Positions 41,970 through 54,345 of a stretch of 64,000 bases of DNA are shown here, piece after piece. The notes beneath the pieces were generated by a model, which saw nothing but the letters and a program-made list of their open reading frames with translations, had not been told where the DNA came from and did no database searches. This stretch comes from Pisaster brevispinus. Its lineage: Eukaryota; Echinodermata; Asteroidea; Forcipulatida; Asteriidae. Every line of letters starts with the position of its first letter. Position 1 is the first letter of the stretch. The position numbers and the translations under genes were made by a program. The stretch is taken from positions 2,790,001 to 2,854,000 of the forward strand of contig JAMKCF010000013.1 in assembly GCA_023634235.1 (NCBI GenBank). Reading direction: 5' to 3'.

Positions 41970-43868
41970 GATTCTGCCGTCCTTGATTTGAAGCGTCATA
42001 AAGAAGCATATAAACAAGTGTGATAACTAACTAGCTTATTTACCCCTAAAGTGTATGATACAAAATGTTTATACAAAAAATTGAATGCAAAATGTGAAAT
42101 TTGCAATGATGAAAAAGCACTTTTAAATAATGTTGGTATTGTTACTTTTAAGAATGGTAAACAACTGAGGGATGTACAATTACTTTAGTCAGTAATTCTG
42201 AACTTGGAAGTGGATAATCTTCACGTAATCTCCAAAGTTCACCCCCCCCCCCGCGGCCTCCTTCCTTTTCACTAACAATCAATAGAGGGCGCCTGTAATG
42301 TTTAGCATGGGGAGCCGCGAAACAACATGCACATGACGAACTGACACCTGCATTACGGAGAGCGTACAATGTGACTTTCGGCGAAATTCTATTTCATTTC
42401 TAGTTCCTCTATCAAGACTAAAGCCAGTTCTACCTCCATAGCATGTATGATAATGTAATGTGTTTTTCATGTGTCTTTTTTTTTTGGGGGGGGGGGGTGG
42501 GGTGCGATGAGAAGCCACGGCCGGTGTTGATTGGTTTTGTGAGGCTTTTTGATTGGTGAACTTTCTCACTCAGTCACTGATTCTTAATCTTATCATTGTT
42601 GCTTTCGTTTTGTCATGTTTTGTTGTGTTTACTGTTTTGTGTGTGCAGGACCGTAGTGTAGGTACACTACATGAACATCCAATTACCTCCAAGATCCAAT
42701 CTCCATACCATGATTGAAAATAATACTAATACCTTTAATAAATACTGTTTACTTCCCATGCGAAAAATTTGCCAGGTTAATTGTTATGACTTATTAATTA
42801 TAAACTAATTAATAATTAATAAGTTATAATAATAAAAATACTAAATATTTAGTAATAATTAGTAATAAATTATTTGTTTAATGTTAATTATAGTACACAA
42901 GACGATTTATTCTCTTTCACTGAGTGTTTTTGCTGCGATAATCATCATAGACCCGAAACAGTGCCAATCCACTGCACTGCTTATCTTGGGGAGCTACGCT
43001 AATCATAAGGCTGGAAGTATGGCTGCAGTTGTATACTACTACTAGGGTCAGCAGGGTTTGTCCTTAACTTTTTTAGTGACTTGACCGTCCTGCAGGACCA
43101 GTTAGATCATGAGCTTGTCATTACACGAGTCCGTTAGCTTTTTCTTAAATATCAAGTAATAAACCACAAGGGAAACTGACTGGGTAACTTTTTGAATATT
43201 TGGGTTTGAACAAAGAAAATTGACTGGAGCGGGACTTGAACCAATGACCTCCAGATTAACGTACCGGCGCTCTACCAACTGAGCTATCCAGCCCTATGTT
43301 GGCGGTCTCCCTATTTAGTCAATATCTTTGTTCGGGGGTGCCAGTCAGAAGCCATTCAATCGTTAGCTGCCGTGTAGGGATCACACCCAAGTTTACGATA
43401 TAACCTGGGAAGCGGCAGCCACGGGATCACCTTAAGGGGATGCGACTTTTTAATAAATCAATATTTCAAATGAGATATGGATGCTTTTCAACACTGAACT
43501 AGCCAGCCGGACAACTTGGAGAGATTTTTGACTGGTCCTCAGGTGTTTTACATTTTGCCAGCAGACCACAGTTAATGGAGAATGCTGTGGTCAGTTGGGG
43601 AGACTCAACTCGTTCCCAAAGTGTTGCCTTCATAGCATCCTTTCTTTCATCAAACTGGGATGTAAACTTATCAATCAACCTGTCATCAGTTTTCAATACT
43701 GAGCGCCATTGCAGATCTAAATATGAACAACACCCATGAAGAACATAATAAAGAACATTAATGAGCAGATAGCAGTTTTGTTCTATTTATAATTATAGGA
43801 TATCGGACGTTAATGTCTATTGATGAGGAGCGGTGTGTCTAGATGTTACATAGGTTTGGCTCTTCACA
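41970..43868. other. Region between AS3MT pseudogene and MTG1
   Basis: Holds a T10-G12 run (42476-42497), an AT-rich block (42775-42890, taataatt units) and a SINE B copy. The MTG1 promoter should lie just above 43869. No further gene seen. Confidence 0.55.
43150..43460 (-). repeat. tRNA-derived SINE, family B, fullest copy
   Basis: On the minus strand it carries ggatagctcagttggtagag (box A region), then ggttcaagtcccgctccag (box B region), a tRNA-like pair. Upstream is the family block ggcttctgactggcaccccc and downstream cccttgtggtttattacttg. Copies and fragments are at 25810, 35500, 54205, 55885 and 58385. Confidence 0.8.
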
Positions 43869-46800
43869 ATGGCAGGACAAGGAACTAGGCAAGGTCAACG
43901 CATCTTCCGGGACTTCTTCACCTTTGGAAGTAAAGATCTGACTCACTGGTTCCCATCGCACATGGCAAGAGGTATAAATCATATCTATTTTGACTGGTAA
44001 TCACTCGTTCACAAATGAGTCGTGGTTGACCCTCGTTGATTTCATGGTGTCAATACTTATTGATTGTGTTTGTTTTTCTGGTCGTGTTTTTCTGCAGGTA
44101 TGAAGAAAATGAGGAATGCTTTACGAACTGTAGACTGCATAGTAGAAGTCCATGACGCCAGAGTATGTAGTCCTAGAATGTTAATTTAGAATAGACATAA
44201 CCCACCTCGTTGGGCTGTGATAGGTGTCTTTTAACATCGGTCTAAGGGCCATGTCACGCGAGGCAACTTTTACAGGCAACTTGGAGGCAACCAACTGCAG
44301 TGCATGTTTACAGGACCACTTTGGTAGCAGAGGAGTAATTTTTCAAACGATGTCTTACGATCCCCAAGAAAATATGTGAACATTCAAATGTGGCTACCTT
44401 TTCTTCTTGGAGATTGCCTGGAACTGGTTGCCTGTAAATTGCCTCGTGTGACATGGCCCTAAGACTGTTGTTAAAAAGAGAGCCATAACAGCCCAACAAG
44501 GTGGGCTAGAATAGACGGTGCCATTGCAGGGTTGTATCCAGACCCCTTGCATAGGCTGCCCTCACTGGAGTCAAACAATGAAAACATGCATTAATGTGTA
44601 CGTGCCCCCCCAGGTCTTCCTTTGACCTCAGTGAGGGCGCTGTTTGAGCTTATGACATCATGTGCTAGGTGTCTACTGGAAGTTTTTTGCATTTAGGTTA
44701 TCCTATACCCCAACCTAATCATAACTAGTCCACACCCTGGTTTAGCTTGATTTTATTATTAATACTGTTATATATATTTCTGGTAATGAAACCAGGGATG
44801 CCTCACAAGTGAACTAATTCACTGTAGCTTGCATGCCTGAGGAAACCTGTAAACTAGGGTGCTACTGCTTGCTATGTGAACCTGAAACACAGGGGTTAAC
44901 CCCTTCTCGTACCTGATCAGTGTTCTGGGCTCTATTACGTACACTACCAATCCTAGAACATGGGACCTGGGGGCTTAATGTCCCATCCCAAGGACAAAGC
45001 AACTGTGGTAAAGTATCTTGCTCAAGGTTGCAAGTGTCGCAACCCGTACTCGAACCCACACTCTGCTGATCACAAACACCAGTGCTCGAGTCCGATGCTC
45101 TAAGCGGCTCACCCACGAAACGCCACAAGTCGGCACAGTATATGTACTGCCCAGCCAAACCAACTATGACTGCCAATGCCATGGAGTAAAACATAAATCT
45201 TACCTGATTATATTGTTGGGTAATCGCAAATCTTACAACGTAAAGCATCAAGCCTTACTCAATTTAGAGTGACTCTGATAGATTCAGGAATGTTCTTATT
45301 TCAAACAACTCTTGTCAAACCTTTTTGTTATTTCCTCTTGGGAAGATTCCATTTTCAGGGAGGAATCCAATCTTCGGCGATGTACTGGATGTCAGACCTC
45401 ACCTGTTGATATTAAATAAGAAAGATGTGGCTGATATGACGCCCCAACAAACCAGTGTAAGTACACTCAAGATTTATAGCATTGTCAAAATCTAGGTCTG
45501 TCACTGTTCCGTGTCAAAATATTAGTTTTATACTCATCAGAAATTTGAATAATGTTTTTGTTTTCAATGGATTAAATAATTGCATCAGGGATTAAGAATA
45601 TTATTTGTGTTCAACTCTTACACCAATGTGTGGTCTTTAGTCTTTACCAAAAATTCAGTTCTTTGGCAAAATAATCCCTTGGCAGCACTTACTAGGCTAT
45701 ACAGGGACGTGGTGCAGTGCAAGGTATCCAGCCAGAAGGTACAAGTGAAGAAGAAAAGTGACGAACTAAGAAGCATAAAGTTGGCAAAATTCAATGAAAA
45801 ACTGAAGGTGCGTTAAAAACTTGGCTTGAAGATTTAGAGCAGTCTGGAACTGACCGGTAGCCTCGCCCCTGTGGTGGCAGGCAAAGCGGCTTGCTGGTGG
45901 GCAAGCCTCATTCCTTTGATGGCAGGCAGGGCGGCTTCCTGGTGGGCAAGCCTCATCCCTTTTATGGCAGGCAGGGCGGCTTCCTGGTAGGCAAGCCTCA
46001 TCCCTTTGATGGCAGGCAGGGCGGCTTCCTGGAAGGCGAGCCTCATCCCTTTTATGGCAGGCAGAGTGGCTTCCTGGTAGGCAAGCCTCATCCCTTTGAT
46101 GGCAGGCAGGGCGGCTTCCTGGTAGGCAAGCCTCATCCCTTCGATGGCAGGCAGGACACCTTCCTGGAAGGCGAGCCTCATCCCTATGACAGCGATGGAT
46201 GATGGAGCAGAGACAGCAGCTGTGTGGGCAGCTGGTTCCAGTGAAGAGCACTGTCTAGTGCTTTCCAGACCCCTGTTGAAAAAAAAATCCACAGGATTGG
46301 CTCTGTCTTTTAGTCACCTGGCACCCTTGGAGGTCTAGTGGGAAGACATCTGCTCTAGAATGGCGGGGTAGTGGGTTCCTATCTCTCCCGAGTATTACGC
46401 CTGTGGATTTAAAAAAAAAAAGACTTTGGTAAACACCAAGTATACAATGACTACCACACAATGGTGTATGGGTAAAACACAAATGTACTTTTTTATATTC
46501 ATTGCAAAATTTGAAAAGAACTATTTTAGTTTTTTGTTTCTGTGAAAGTTATGAAAGGACAAGATTTTCTAAACAGTTTCAAATTGATTTTGTTACAGAA
46601 AGTTCGTAATCGTTTAAAAGAGGAAGGAGTAAATGATGTATTGTACACAGAGTGCCTTTCACAGAACAGCCCAAGTGTTAAAAACGTAAGTACAAATAAT
46701 AATTTTGTCATTACTCTAGCAATCGGCTTCAGAAACAAAAACGTGTATCAAGATCTTCCTTTGCATCTTTAATAAAAAACAAGCTCAATGCAACTCTTAT

Positions 46801-49800
46801 AGAATTCTGGGAAGCAGTGAAGCCAGTGTGTGTGGGCATGGCTTACAGTGGCGTCACATCACACCTACATCTACATACTCACTTAGTATCAACCGGGCAG
46901 GGTGGGACACGGATCTTCTAAAGAAGTTCCAAATGCCTCATCAAAAGCTGGTCCTAAACTTTGGAACACTATTCTCATCACCATCAGGGGCGCCCCAGCT
47001 CTTAAGATATTGGGGAAAAGTCTTTTTGGACACTTCTTATTCAGGACGCCTTAGATAATTTCCTATTCTTGCACAACGCTTTTGATCTCCCTTGTAAAAA
47101 GCACTTCGCAAATCCATTTACTGTTGTTATTGGTTTGTAGATTATACCCCGAGTTATTGAACTGATAGAAAACAGTGAGAGATACCACCGAGTGGAGGAG
47201 GGGGAGTACAAAGTGATTGTCATAGGTGTTCCTAATGTTGGCAAGTCATCTCTAATCAACGCCATGAGGAGAATCCACCTCAAGAAAGGTAACTTGGGGG
47301 GTAGTACTCAGTTGAGGTTCAAGTTGAGGTACTAAATCAACATGCAATTTGGGAACAAAATTGAGGCACTAATTCAATAGATAATTGAAGTACTTCTTTG
47401 AAGTACTTGGTGTCAATAACATGTGTTTAAAGTGCTAGATGCCAGGTGGAAACGCGGAAACAGTGTGTTAAGTAAGGTGCAAGTTGAGGTAACTGATGTG
47501 AGTTGGGGTGCTAAATGGTACTTGTGCAAGTTTAAGTACTATTGAGATACTTGATGCACTTGTAACTAGTTGATGTGGTAGTTGAAGTTGAAGGGCTTAG
47601 TGTCTAAGTGCTTATTTTTCAGGTAGTAGTTGAGATGCTTGGTGCTAGATGAAGTGACCCACAATGTACATGGCAGTTATATTTCCATTGTTGTATCATA
47701 TTTAACCTCAGGGAAAGCAACACCAGTGGGTATACAGCCAGGCGTGACCAGATCCCTCATGCATAAAATACAGGTGACATAAATTCTTTGGCCACCGTAA
47801 TTATATTCAATAAAATCAGAATTTCGGCTGATGATACCAGTTTTGTATTAACCCTAATCCTTCCAAATTCTCTCAAATCCTTTTGATGAAGTTGTCCGAT
47901 TGACACCTTGTAATAGTTTACAAGATGCTGTGGTGCAATCTGCAGGCAACCATACCGGGGAAAAAAACGGGGCGAGCCCCTTCTTTTAACGATAACTGTA
48001 CTGGGTTCTGTTACATGCATTACACAACGTATCACATTCGAAGGTCAAAGCAATAATGGTGACCCACTCTCTGTTGATCAGAAACTCCTGGGCCCAATTT
48101 CATCAAGCCAGTAAGCACAAAAACTTGCTAAGCACAGGAAAATCTTGCTTAGCAGAAACAGGTTACCTACCAACTTTCCATAAAGTTAACATTGTTACCA
48201 CTGGTACCCCGCTTATTTCTTGCCAAGTAAGGAATTCTCTGCTTAACAGCTTTATGAAATTGGGCCCAGAGCTCGAGTCCAGTACAGCACAAGAGTGGAG
48301 GATAGTGGAGGATTCCATGCCTGGAATTACACGGAGGCCTACTGAGGCCATGGCCTCTGTTGCCCCTGGTCTTGGCCTTGGTGCCCCTTCACAAGTTTCC
48401 CATTAACTTAAAAAAAAACATTTCAATGAAACTGCCCTTTGCAAAATGAAAAACAGCCTTGCCCTTTCAAAGTGGATATTCCACCCCAGGGCCCAATTTC
48501 ATAGAGCTGCTTAAGCACAAAAAGTAGCTAAGCACAACAAAACGATGCTTACCAGAATAAGGATACCAGCCAAAGTTCCACGTCGCATGTACAATCTGTG
48601 ACTGGTATCCTGCTCATATTTGCTTAGTGGGCCTCGGAAGTAAGGGTTATAGTACTGTTCATCAGAAACTGCTCAAAATTTGTTGATAAAACCTTTGATA
48701 TTAAAGCTGTGAGAATTACTGAATGATTTAACCTGTGTTTTTTGTTGAAGGTAAGTAGCAGACCAATAGTATGGTTGCTGGATACACCAGGGATTATGAC
48801 ACCTTACATCAGGGACATTGAGGTCGGCATGAAACTCGCCCTCTGTGGTAAGATCAACAAATTGACAATAGATTGAGGAGCTTAGCTAATGATAAGTCAA
48901 CATTCACAGGACGGTCGGGTTGGTTGAGTTTGAGTAGTGGTTTCTTTCCTGGCCTTCCACCTCAAGGACCCCTGGTTCGAATCCCGCCGGGGGCACTGTG
49001 TGGATTGGGTTTTCAGTCCCTACCGGATTGCATGGGTTTCCCTGGAATAATTCACATTGGTTTTCCTCCCGCATCGAAAATTGAACCTTCCTTGTCCTTT
49101 TTTCCCATGGGGTTCTTGGCTAGTCCAGTGATTAAATTCGCTTTTCTGAGAATTAAAAAATCGGAAAAAAAAAACCCCAAACACTGTCCGATTCTGAAAA
49201 TTTGTTTGCAATTTTGTGTGTGCTGCAGGAATGCTTCAAGATCATAAAGTTGGCGAGGACGTTATTGCAGACTATCTACTGTACTACCTCAATAGATACA
49301 ACCACAACAGGTACAACAGTCTAGCCAAGCCATGTCTTTATGATTGGTGACCTATCATTCATTTTGACATACCATGTGGATTTAACTATGCTGCACAAGA
49401 TGTTCATAGTTTTTGTTCACACTCGTTCGCACATTTTTACAGGTGCAGTTTGTAGCGTCTTGCCATCATTGCTCTATTTTTCCCGTTTCTAAAAAAAAAT
49501 TCTTCTCTTACGTACAACTTTAACAAAGAAGAACAAAATCAAAGGTGGGGAAGAGGGAGAAAAAGTAATTAATCAGTGAATGAGACGTGCCTAAAAAGGG
49601 GGGATACCTTTGGAAAACGAGAAGGCAAAGACAAAAGTTTTTAGTCATTTCCTCCTTGGATGTTCAGTTGAACGGTCTGGAGGCACCTTATCCACAGTTT
49701 CTCCCTACTCAGATGAACAATCTCTCTGTGGTTACCTAGTGCCTCAGTGCCCTGTAAAAATCATGTCAGAAATGGAGTGATTAGGAAGATTGAAGTGATG

Positions 49801-50697
49801 TCCTACGGGTGTATATCCAGCTTTTGGATGTGGACTGTGGATCTATGGCCATAGAAATGCCTCTTGGGTGTAGTTCTATTGTTTTTTGTGACTTCCTCCA
49901 ATCATTTTAAATAAAAACTGACATTCTGTTTTATATTTTGAACTCATAGATACGTTGATTTTTACGATCTCGAGGCACCCAATGATGATATTTTGGAGGT
50001 CTTGGTCGGCGTTGCCAAGAAACTCAACAAGACCGCACGCTTCAAAACTCTGGATGGTAAGGACAAGTTATTCTCGGATAAAATCTTAAAATTATTGGCT
50101 ATTTAGAAGACACAACTGGTGGTAGCTCAAATTGTTAAAGGGAAGGTATACCTTTGGCAATTAATCCAAAAGTTAATGACCATAAAAACCTACTTGGTAA
50201 AGGGCACTGGAGAGCTGTTGATATTATAAAACATTGTCAAAAATGTCAACCTCTGAAGTAATGTAGTTTTAGAGAAAATTTTAATTTTTCACCCAAAAAT
50301 TTGAATCTAAAAAAGGCTTCTGGCATGGAAGCACACAATTCTATGTAACAAGGGTGGGTTTTTTCCCTTCATTTTTTTCTTGCAACTTGGATGACCAAAG
50401 TTTGTTATTTTATGCATACATTGGGATACACCAAGTGAGGATACTGGTCTTTGACAATTACCCAAAGTACACCCTGCCTTTAATCTGTATTCCTATGTGG
50501 CTTTTCACAAGAGGATATTTGCATTTTTAGATAGTTTATAAGTGCTGTCAAATGCATTTTGTTTTGTAACAATTTGCATTTCTACTTTTGGTTGTTTAGG
50601 TACCGTTGTCATGAGGCCCAATATACATGCCGCTGCCACACACATGATCAAGTCATTCCGTCAAGGTCACCTTGGAAGTATCACTCTTGACCTCTGA
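43869..50697 (+). CDS. MTG1: Mitochondrial ribosome-associated GTPase 1, complete CDS in 10 exons
   Basis: Circularly permuted GTPase of the YlqF/MTG1 family that assists assembly of the large mitoribosomal subunit at the inner membrane. Coding exons: 43869-43971, 44098-44162, 45346-45456, 46599-46685, 47141-47288, 47712-47773, 48751-48847, 49229-49310, 49950-50056, 50600-50697; 960 bp, 319 aa (human 334). All junctions keep frame. Motif order is permuted as expected: G4 NKKD (80-83), then G1 GVPNVGKSS (151-159), a PGVT G2-like site in exon 6, and G3 DTPG (203-206). Family blocks WFPSHMARGMKKM, DCIVEVHDARIPFSGRNP and GEDVIADYLLYYLN are clear. A TAG lies in frame 18 bases upstream of the chosen ATG. 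The N-terminus is short and basic (RQGQRIFRDFF), compatible with a mitochondrial presequence, which is not proven. Intron 3 holds a 45-bp minisatellite. Confidence 0.95.
44243..44463. mobile_element. GGGCCATGT inverted-repeat element, copy 2
   Basis: Ends taagggccatgtcacgcgag and gcctcgtgtgacatggccct are inverted repeats with subterminal acaggcaac blocks. 221 bp, no ORF of note. Located in MTG1 intron 2. Confidence 0.75.
45876..46190. repeat. 45-bp minisatellite, 7 units
   Basis: Units start with ggcaggcag at 45876, 45921, 45966, 46011, 46056, 46101 and 46146, and hold tcctggtaggcaagcctca. Because 45 is divisible by 3, several frames stay open on both strands and give 15-residue repeats. It lies in MTG1 intron 3 and is not joined to any exon by splice signals. 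Confidence 0.9.
48090..48267. mobile_element. GGGCCCAATTTCAT element, copy 2
   Basis: 178 bp with exact inverted ends gggcccaatttcat/atgaaattgggccc. The interior has gcttagcagaaacaggtta-type blocks shared with the other copies. Confidence 0.8.
48317..48475 (+). repeat. Dispersed repeat R, copy 4
   Basis: Starts gcctggaattacacggagg, contains ggccatggcctctgttgccc and cttggccttggtgcccct, and ends near ccttgccctttcaaag. Confidence 0.7.
48487..48640. mobile_element. GGGCCCAATTTCAT element, partial copy 3
   Basis: Left end gggcccaatttcatagagct is intact, followed by gcttaagcacaaaaagtagc. The right inverted end is missing. It lies directly after repeat R copy 4. Confidence 0.6.
48910..49160 (+). 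repeat. tRNA-derived SINE, family C
   Basis: Head ggacggtcgggttggttgag and later ctggttcgaatcccgccgg resemble A and B boxes, followed by a unique body (ttttcctcccgcatcg). MTG1 intron 7. Confidence 0.6.
50138..50482 (+). mobile_element. Inverted-repeat element M1, copy in MTG1 intron 9
   Basis: Starts ttaaagggaaggtatacctt and ends aaagtacaccctgcctttaa, which are inverted ends. Same interior as 5201-5587. Confidence 0.8.
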
Positions 50698-51009
50698 ACT
50701 CTCACACCCTTGGAGAAGACGCACAGCTTGAGCCACCACCCACACTGATTGCATTGTGTTATCAGAACCTGGGTTTATGGAGAACAAACAGATATTGAAT
50801 TAGCTTCTTTCTTTTTTTTTAAAGGAAGGGTGTGCATTGCATCGTGGATGCCGTACTGCGGAAATAGCCACCGTGTGAAGTGGCCAGGCTAGGAGTTCCT
50901 TTACCAACCCTTAATAATAATTCAAAACACGAACCAATCAAGCAGCCGGCCTGATGAATTTCACTTTAAGTGACGTCTGAAGCTTTGCATGGTGTGGTTC
51001 ATAAGAAAA

Positions 51010-51015
51010 AATAAA
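51010..51015 (+). promoter_or_regulatory. Candidate MTG1 polyadenylation signal AATAAA
   Basis: About 310 bases past the MTG1 stop. It lies at the edge of a dispersed repeat, so the natural signal may differ. Confidence 0.4.
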
Positions 51016-52989
51016 GTAGTAAGCTTGCGGGTACAATCATTTATAAAAAAAACTCTTGGGAGGAGTATTGGTTCTGAGAAGAACCGGTGTGGTCTCGATG
51101 TTTCAAACAGTATACTCTGCTCATCTTCAGGAGAGTGCCAGACTGCTGATGATGCTGAGGTTGAAGTAGAGCTGTAGGGATGCACCCTTCCCGCCCCAAA
51201 GGTGCAAAAAGAATCAGATTCAATGGAACAAAAACAGCACATTAATTAAAAATTCATTGTAATTTTGTTTGTCTTTTTATATTTTGTATATTCTCCCGCA
51301 ATTCGACCTTTGGCCGCCATGGTTTCAAGATTAAACCACAAATGAATACATATTTTATTATTTTTTTAAGGAATTCTAAAGAAGAAACATCGACAACAAG
51401 AGTGATAAAGCCTTCTGACAAATTCGTTTACAGTCAAGGACTTGTTTTATTAGTAAAAATTATATTACTTTGTCCTACTGTTAAGTGCTAGCTATAGTTA
51501 GTCCTGGAGACAGACCACCTGTATATATACAATTATAAATGCAATTCAATTATATTCCTACTTCGGAGATAATTCTTCCTGGACTGTTTCTCAAGTACCT
51601 TTTGTTATCATTCTGTACAACTGTTGTTCAAGTAATTTAAAAATACTATTGGAGACATTGTTGTATTACGTGAAAAAATTTAATTACAGAAAATTCATTA
51701 GGTGTATCGACGTTTGACAATTACTTAATTTATTACACTTGGGAATTTTTTCATTGAAAACTCCCGTCAGTTTCTGCTGGGTAATTCTAGCACATGGCAT
51801 GACAGTCAAAATCTAACCATTGCTTTAAAGTTATGTTGACCTTCCAAGAATGTTTGAATTTATTAAAGATAAATCTCTGCCCCTGTCTACATGTTCCACA
51901 AACAATTTTGGGTGTTTTTATTTGTATGGTAAGCAACTGCAGTATGTAAAAAAAGAAAAACCGAAGAAAGTGCCTGGCACACCAAGACTTTGCCCTGTTT
52001 TTTATTTTTTTATTTTCAATTTTGCAGCTGAGAAACCAAAACCGGGAGAATTGGCGAAAGGGTGGCGTCCCTGTTTTGGGAATTCAATTATTATTTTATG
52101 TCATTCTTAGGACTGTAATTTCTACTCTCAGTTTCTGAGTTTTATTGGTTAGAAAATATAAAAATGTTCATATAAAATAATGCTCTTTGATTTCTTGGTG
52201 CCAATTAATTTTTTTGTCGAAACTCGATACAAAATTAATTTATTTCCAAGTCCCAATTCACCTTTTAAGAAATATTTTATTTTGAATAAATATGCGTAAA
52301 AAAACAAATCTGCAGATCTCCATCTGTTAAAAAAATATTGATTTTGAAATAAGTAGTCACTTTATGACCAGAGGGTTCTATTCAATTCTGGACCAATGTT
52401 GCGATTGGCCGATTTGTAGTCACATGACAGAGAGCATCATTATCATTGGTCACCCTAATGATTAAGAGACAAGTGTTTGTTTTGAGTTTTTTTGTTTTAC
52501 TTTCAATTCTTTCTTGGTTTATGCAGTCAAAACTTTCAATGAGTACATATGCTACGTACCTGGTTCCTTACAACTACCCATGCCTTGTAAAAAACGTGCA
52601 AGAAAATTATCAAAACAATGATACACTTTCAGAAGGTTTTGAACCAAGTTTTACTCTTAAAGCTTGTTATGAAACCATTTCTTATAAAATCCACAAAATG
52701 TCTGTATCCACAACAGCCTCAGTGTATGAAATGAACGAGAAGAACATTATTTATGTTGTCTCAATTTACCTTACTTCTCAACTTTCTCTATGGTTCAATA
52801 TTTATATTCCTTCCAATAATTTTGTTTGACATTGCCTGCATTTTTTTAAAAACTCTTCTGAAAAAAGTTCTTGCATGTGGAACGGATGAAATGCCTGCTG
52901 AATCGTTTAGCAAATAAGAAATTGCATAGCGTTTAGCTAACACAGAGAAAATGTGGACCATCTACCCGAAAAAGTCTACTAAATCTGCA

Positions 52990-53270
52990 GAATAACTGCG
53001 CAGTCTGCAGAATAAGTCTTTTAATCTCCAGCATGAGTCTGCTAATCTGCAGAATAAGTCTGCTGATATTTGCAGATTAAGTCTGCTAATCTGCAGAATA
53101 AGTCTGCTGATATTTGCAGATTAAGTCTGCTAATCTTCAGAATAAGTCTGCAGCGTAAGTCTGCTGACATGCAGAATTATGTCTGCAGCGTAAGTTGGCT
53201 AATCTGCAGAATAAGTCTGCTTATCTGCAGAACAACTGCTGATCTGCAGAATCAGAGTCTGCAGCCACGA
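52990..53270. repeat. Minisatellite of about 21-bp units containing CTGCAG
   Basis: Degenerate repeats of aagtctgctaatctgcagaa with variants tgctgatatttgcag and gtctgcagcgtaagt; more than ten units. Confidence 0.85.
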
Positions 53271-53583
53271 AGGGCCTAACTCCAGAGCAACTCCAGAGCA
53301 ACATCAAAACATGAGAAATCATAATTTTACACCTACATGTACAACGTTTTGATGGTAATGGTACACACAATACTAACTAGGTGTCCCTTCAAAATGACAT
53401 CACCTGAATAGTTACAAAAATAAAACTGTTCAATAATCCGTAACACCCATTTACATAGTATCGGTTTACCTGAACTTCAAGGTAACCAATAGCCATAGAT
53501 CCCCGCCCCAAGTCACAAAGCCAGACACCCTTTGACACAAGATGATGAATGCAAGATGGATGCATTCCTTGTTAATTAATACT

Positions 53584-53743
53584 GGGCCAAATTTCATAGA
53601 GCTGCTTAAAAGCTGAAAACATTGCTTAACAAATATCAACTAAGCAAAACTGAGCATGGTATTTTGGGCCGGTAACCTTATTGTGCTAAGCAAAACTGTT
53701 TAGTGCTTAGCTATTTTGTGCGAAGCTCTATGAAATTGGGCCC
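53584..53743. mobile_element. GGGCCCAATTTCAT element, copy 4
   Basis: 160 bp with ends gggccaaatttcatagagct and agctctatgaaattgggccc, inverted with one mismatch. Non-coding. Confidence 0.8.
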
Positions 53744-54204
53744 TGGTTGGCTCGTGTATCCCATTTTAACAATAATTACAAGATAGACTGTAATGTTTGT
53801 AATTCTAACAAAAACATTTGGAGCACCGCCATTAAATATTTCACCAACAAGACAAGGTACAGTGCTGAGCCGATTGTGTCCAGCTGCTGCAAAACACTAA
53901 GGCCATCAAAAACAAGTTAGTTGTTTAGCGTCCTTGCTCTTTAAATTTCTGCCGGTTAGGAGAAATTTGTTTTCATCTTTTTCCCCTCTCTCCATTTCAC
54001 CTTTGCAAAAAGAGTGACCTTGTACATTCTAGGGCATTTCTGACAAGTGAGATACTACAATGGCCATATGGGAAATTTTACATTTTGTATCATAATTTCC
54101 ACATAAATTCAAGAGTTATTAAAAAAAAGAAAAAAGAAAAGCTAAACAAGTTTTGAGATGTGCCCCTTTCCTTTTTATCAAAAGTTGATAAAAATCAGAC
54201 AGTG

Positions 54205-54345
54205 TAATCTAGCTATCTAGCCCTATGTTGGCAGTCTCTCTATTTTGTCATTATCTTCTTTTTTTTCGGGAGTGCCAGTCAGAAGCCATTCAACCTGTAA
54301 CTGCCATATAGCCAGGGATCACATCCACTACAACCTCGGAATTGG
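54205..54345 (-). repeat. SINE B fragment
   Basis: tagccctatgttggcagtct, gccagtcagaagccattcaa and gccagggatcacatcc match the family body; the tRNA part is truncated. Confidence 0.55.

Noticed and set aside
44865..45140. Possible tRNA-derived repeat around cgcaacccgtactcgaaccc
   Set aside because: A box-B-like motif is present on the minus strand but no clear box A or second copy was found in this window.
45766..46292. Overlapping 150-160 codon frames with Cys/Pro or Met-Arg repeats
   Set aside because: They are translations of the 45-bp minisatellite in several frames, not genes.
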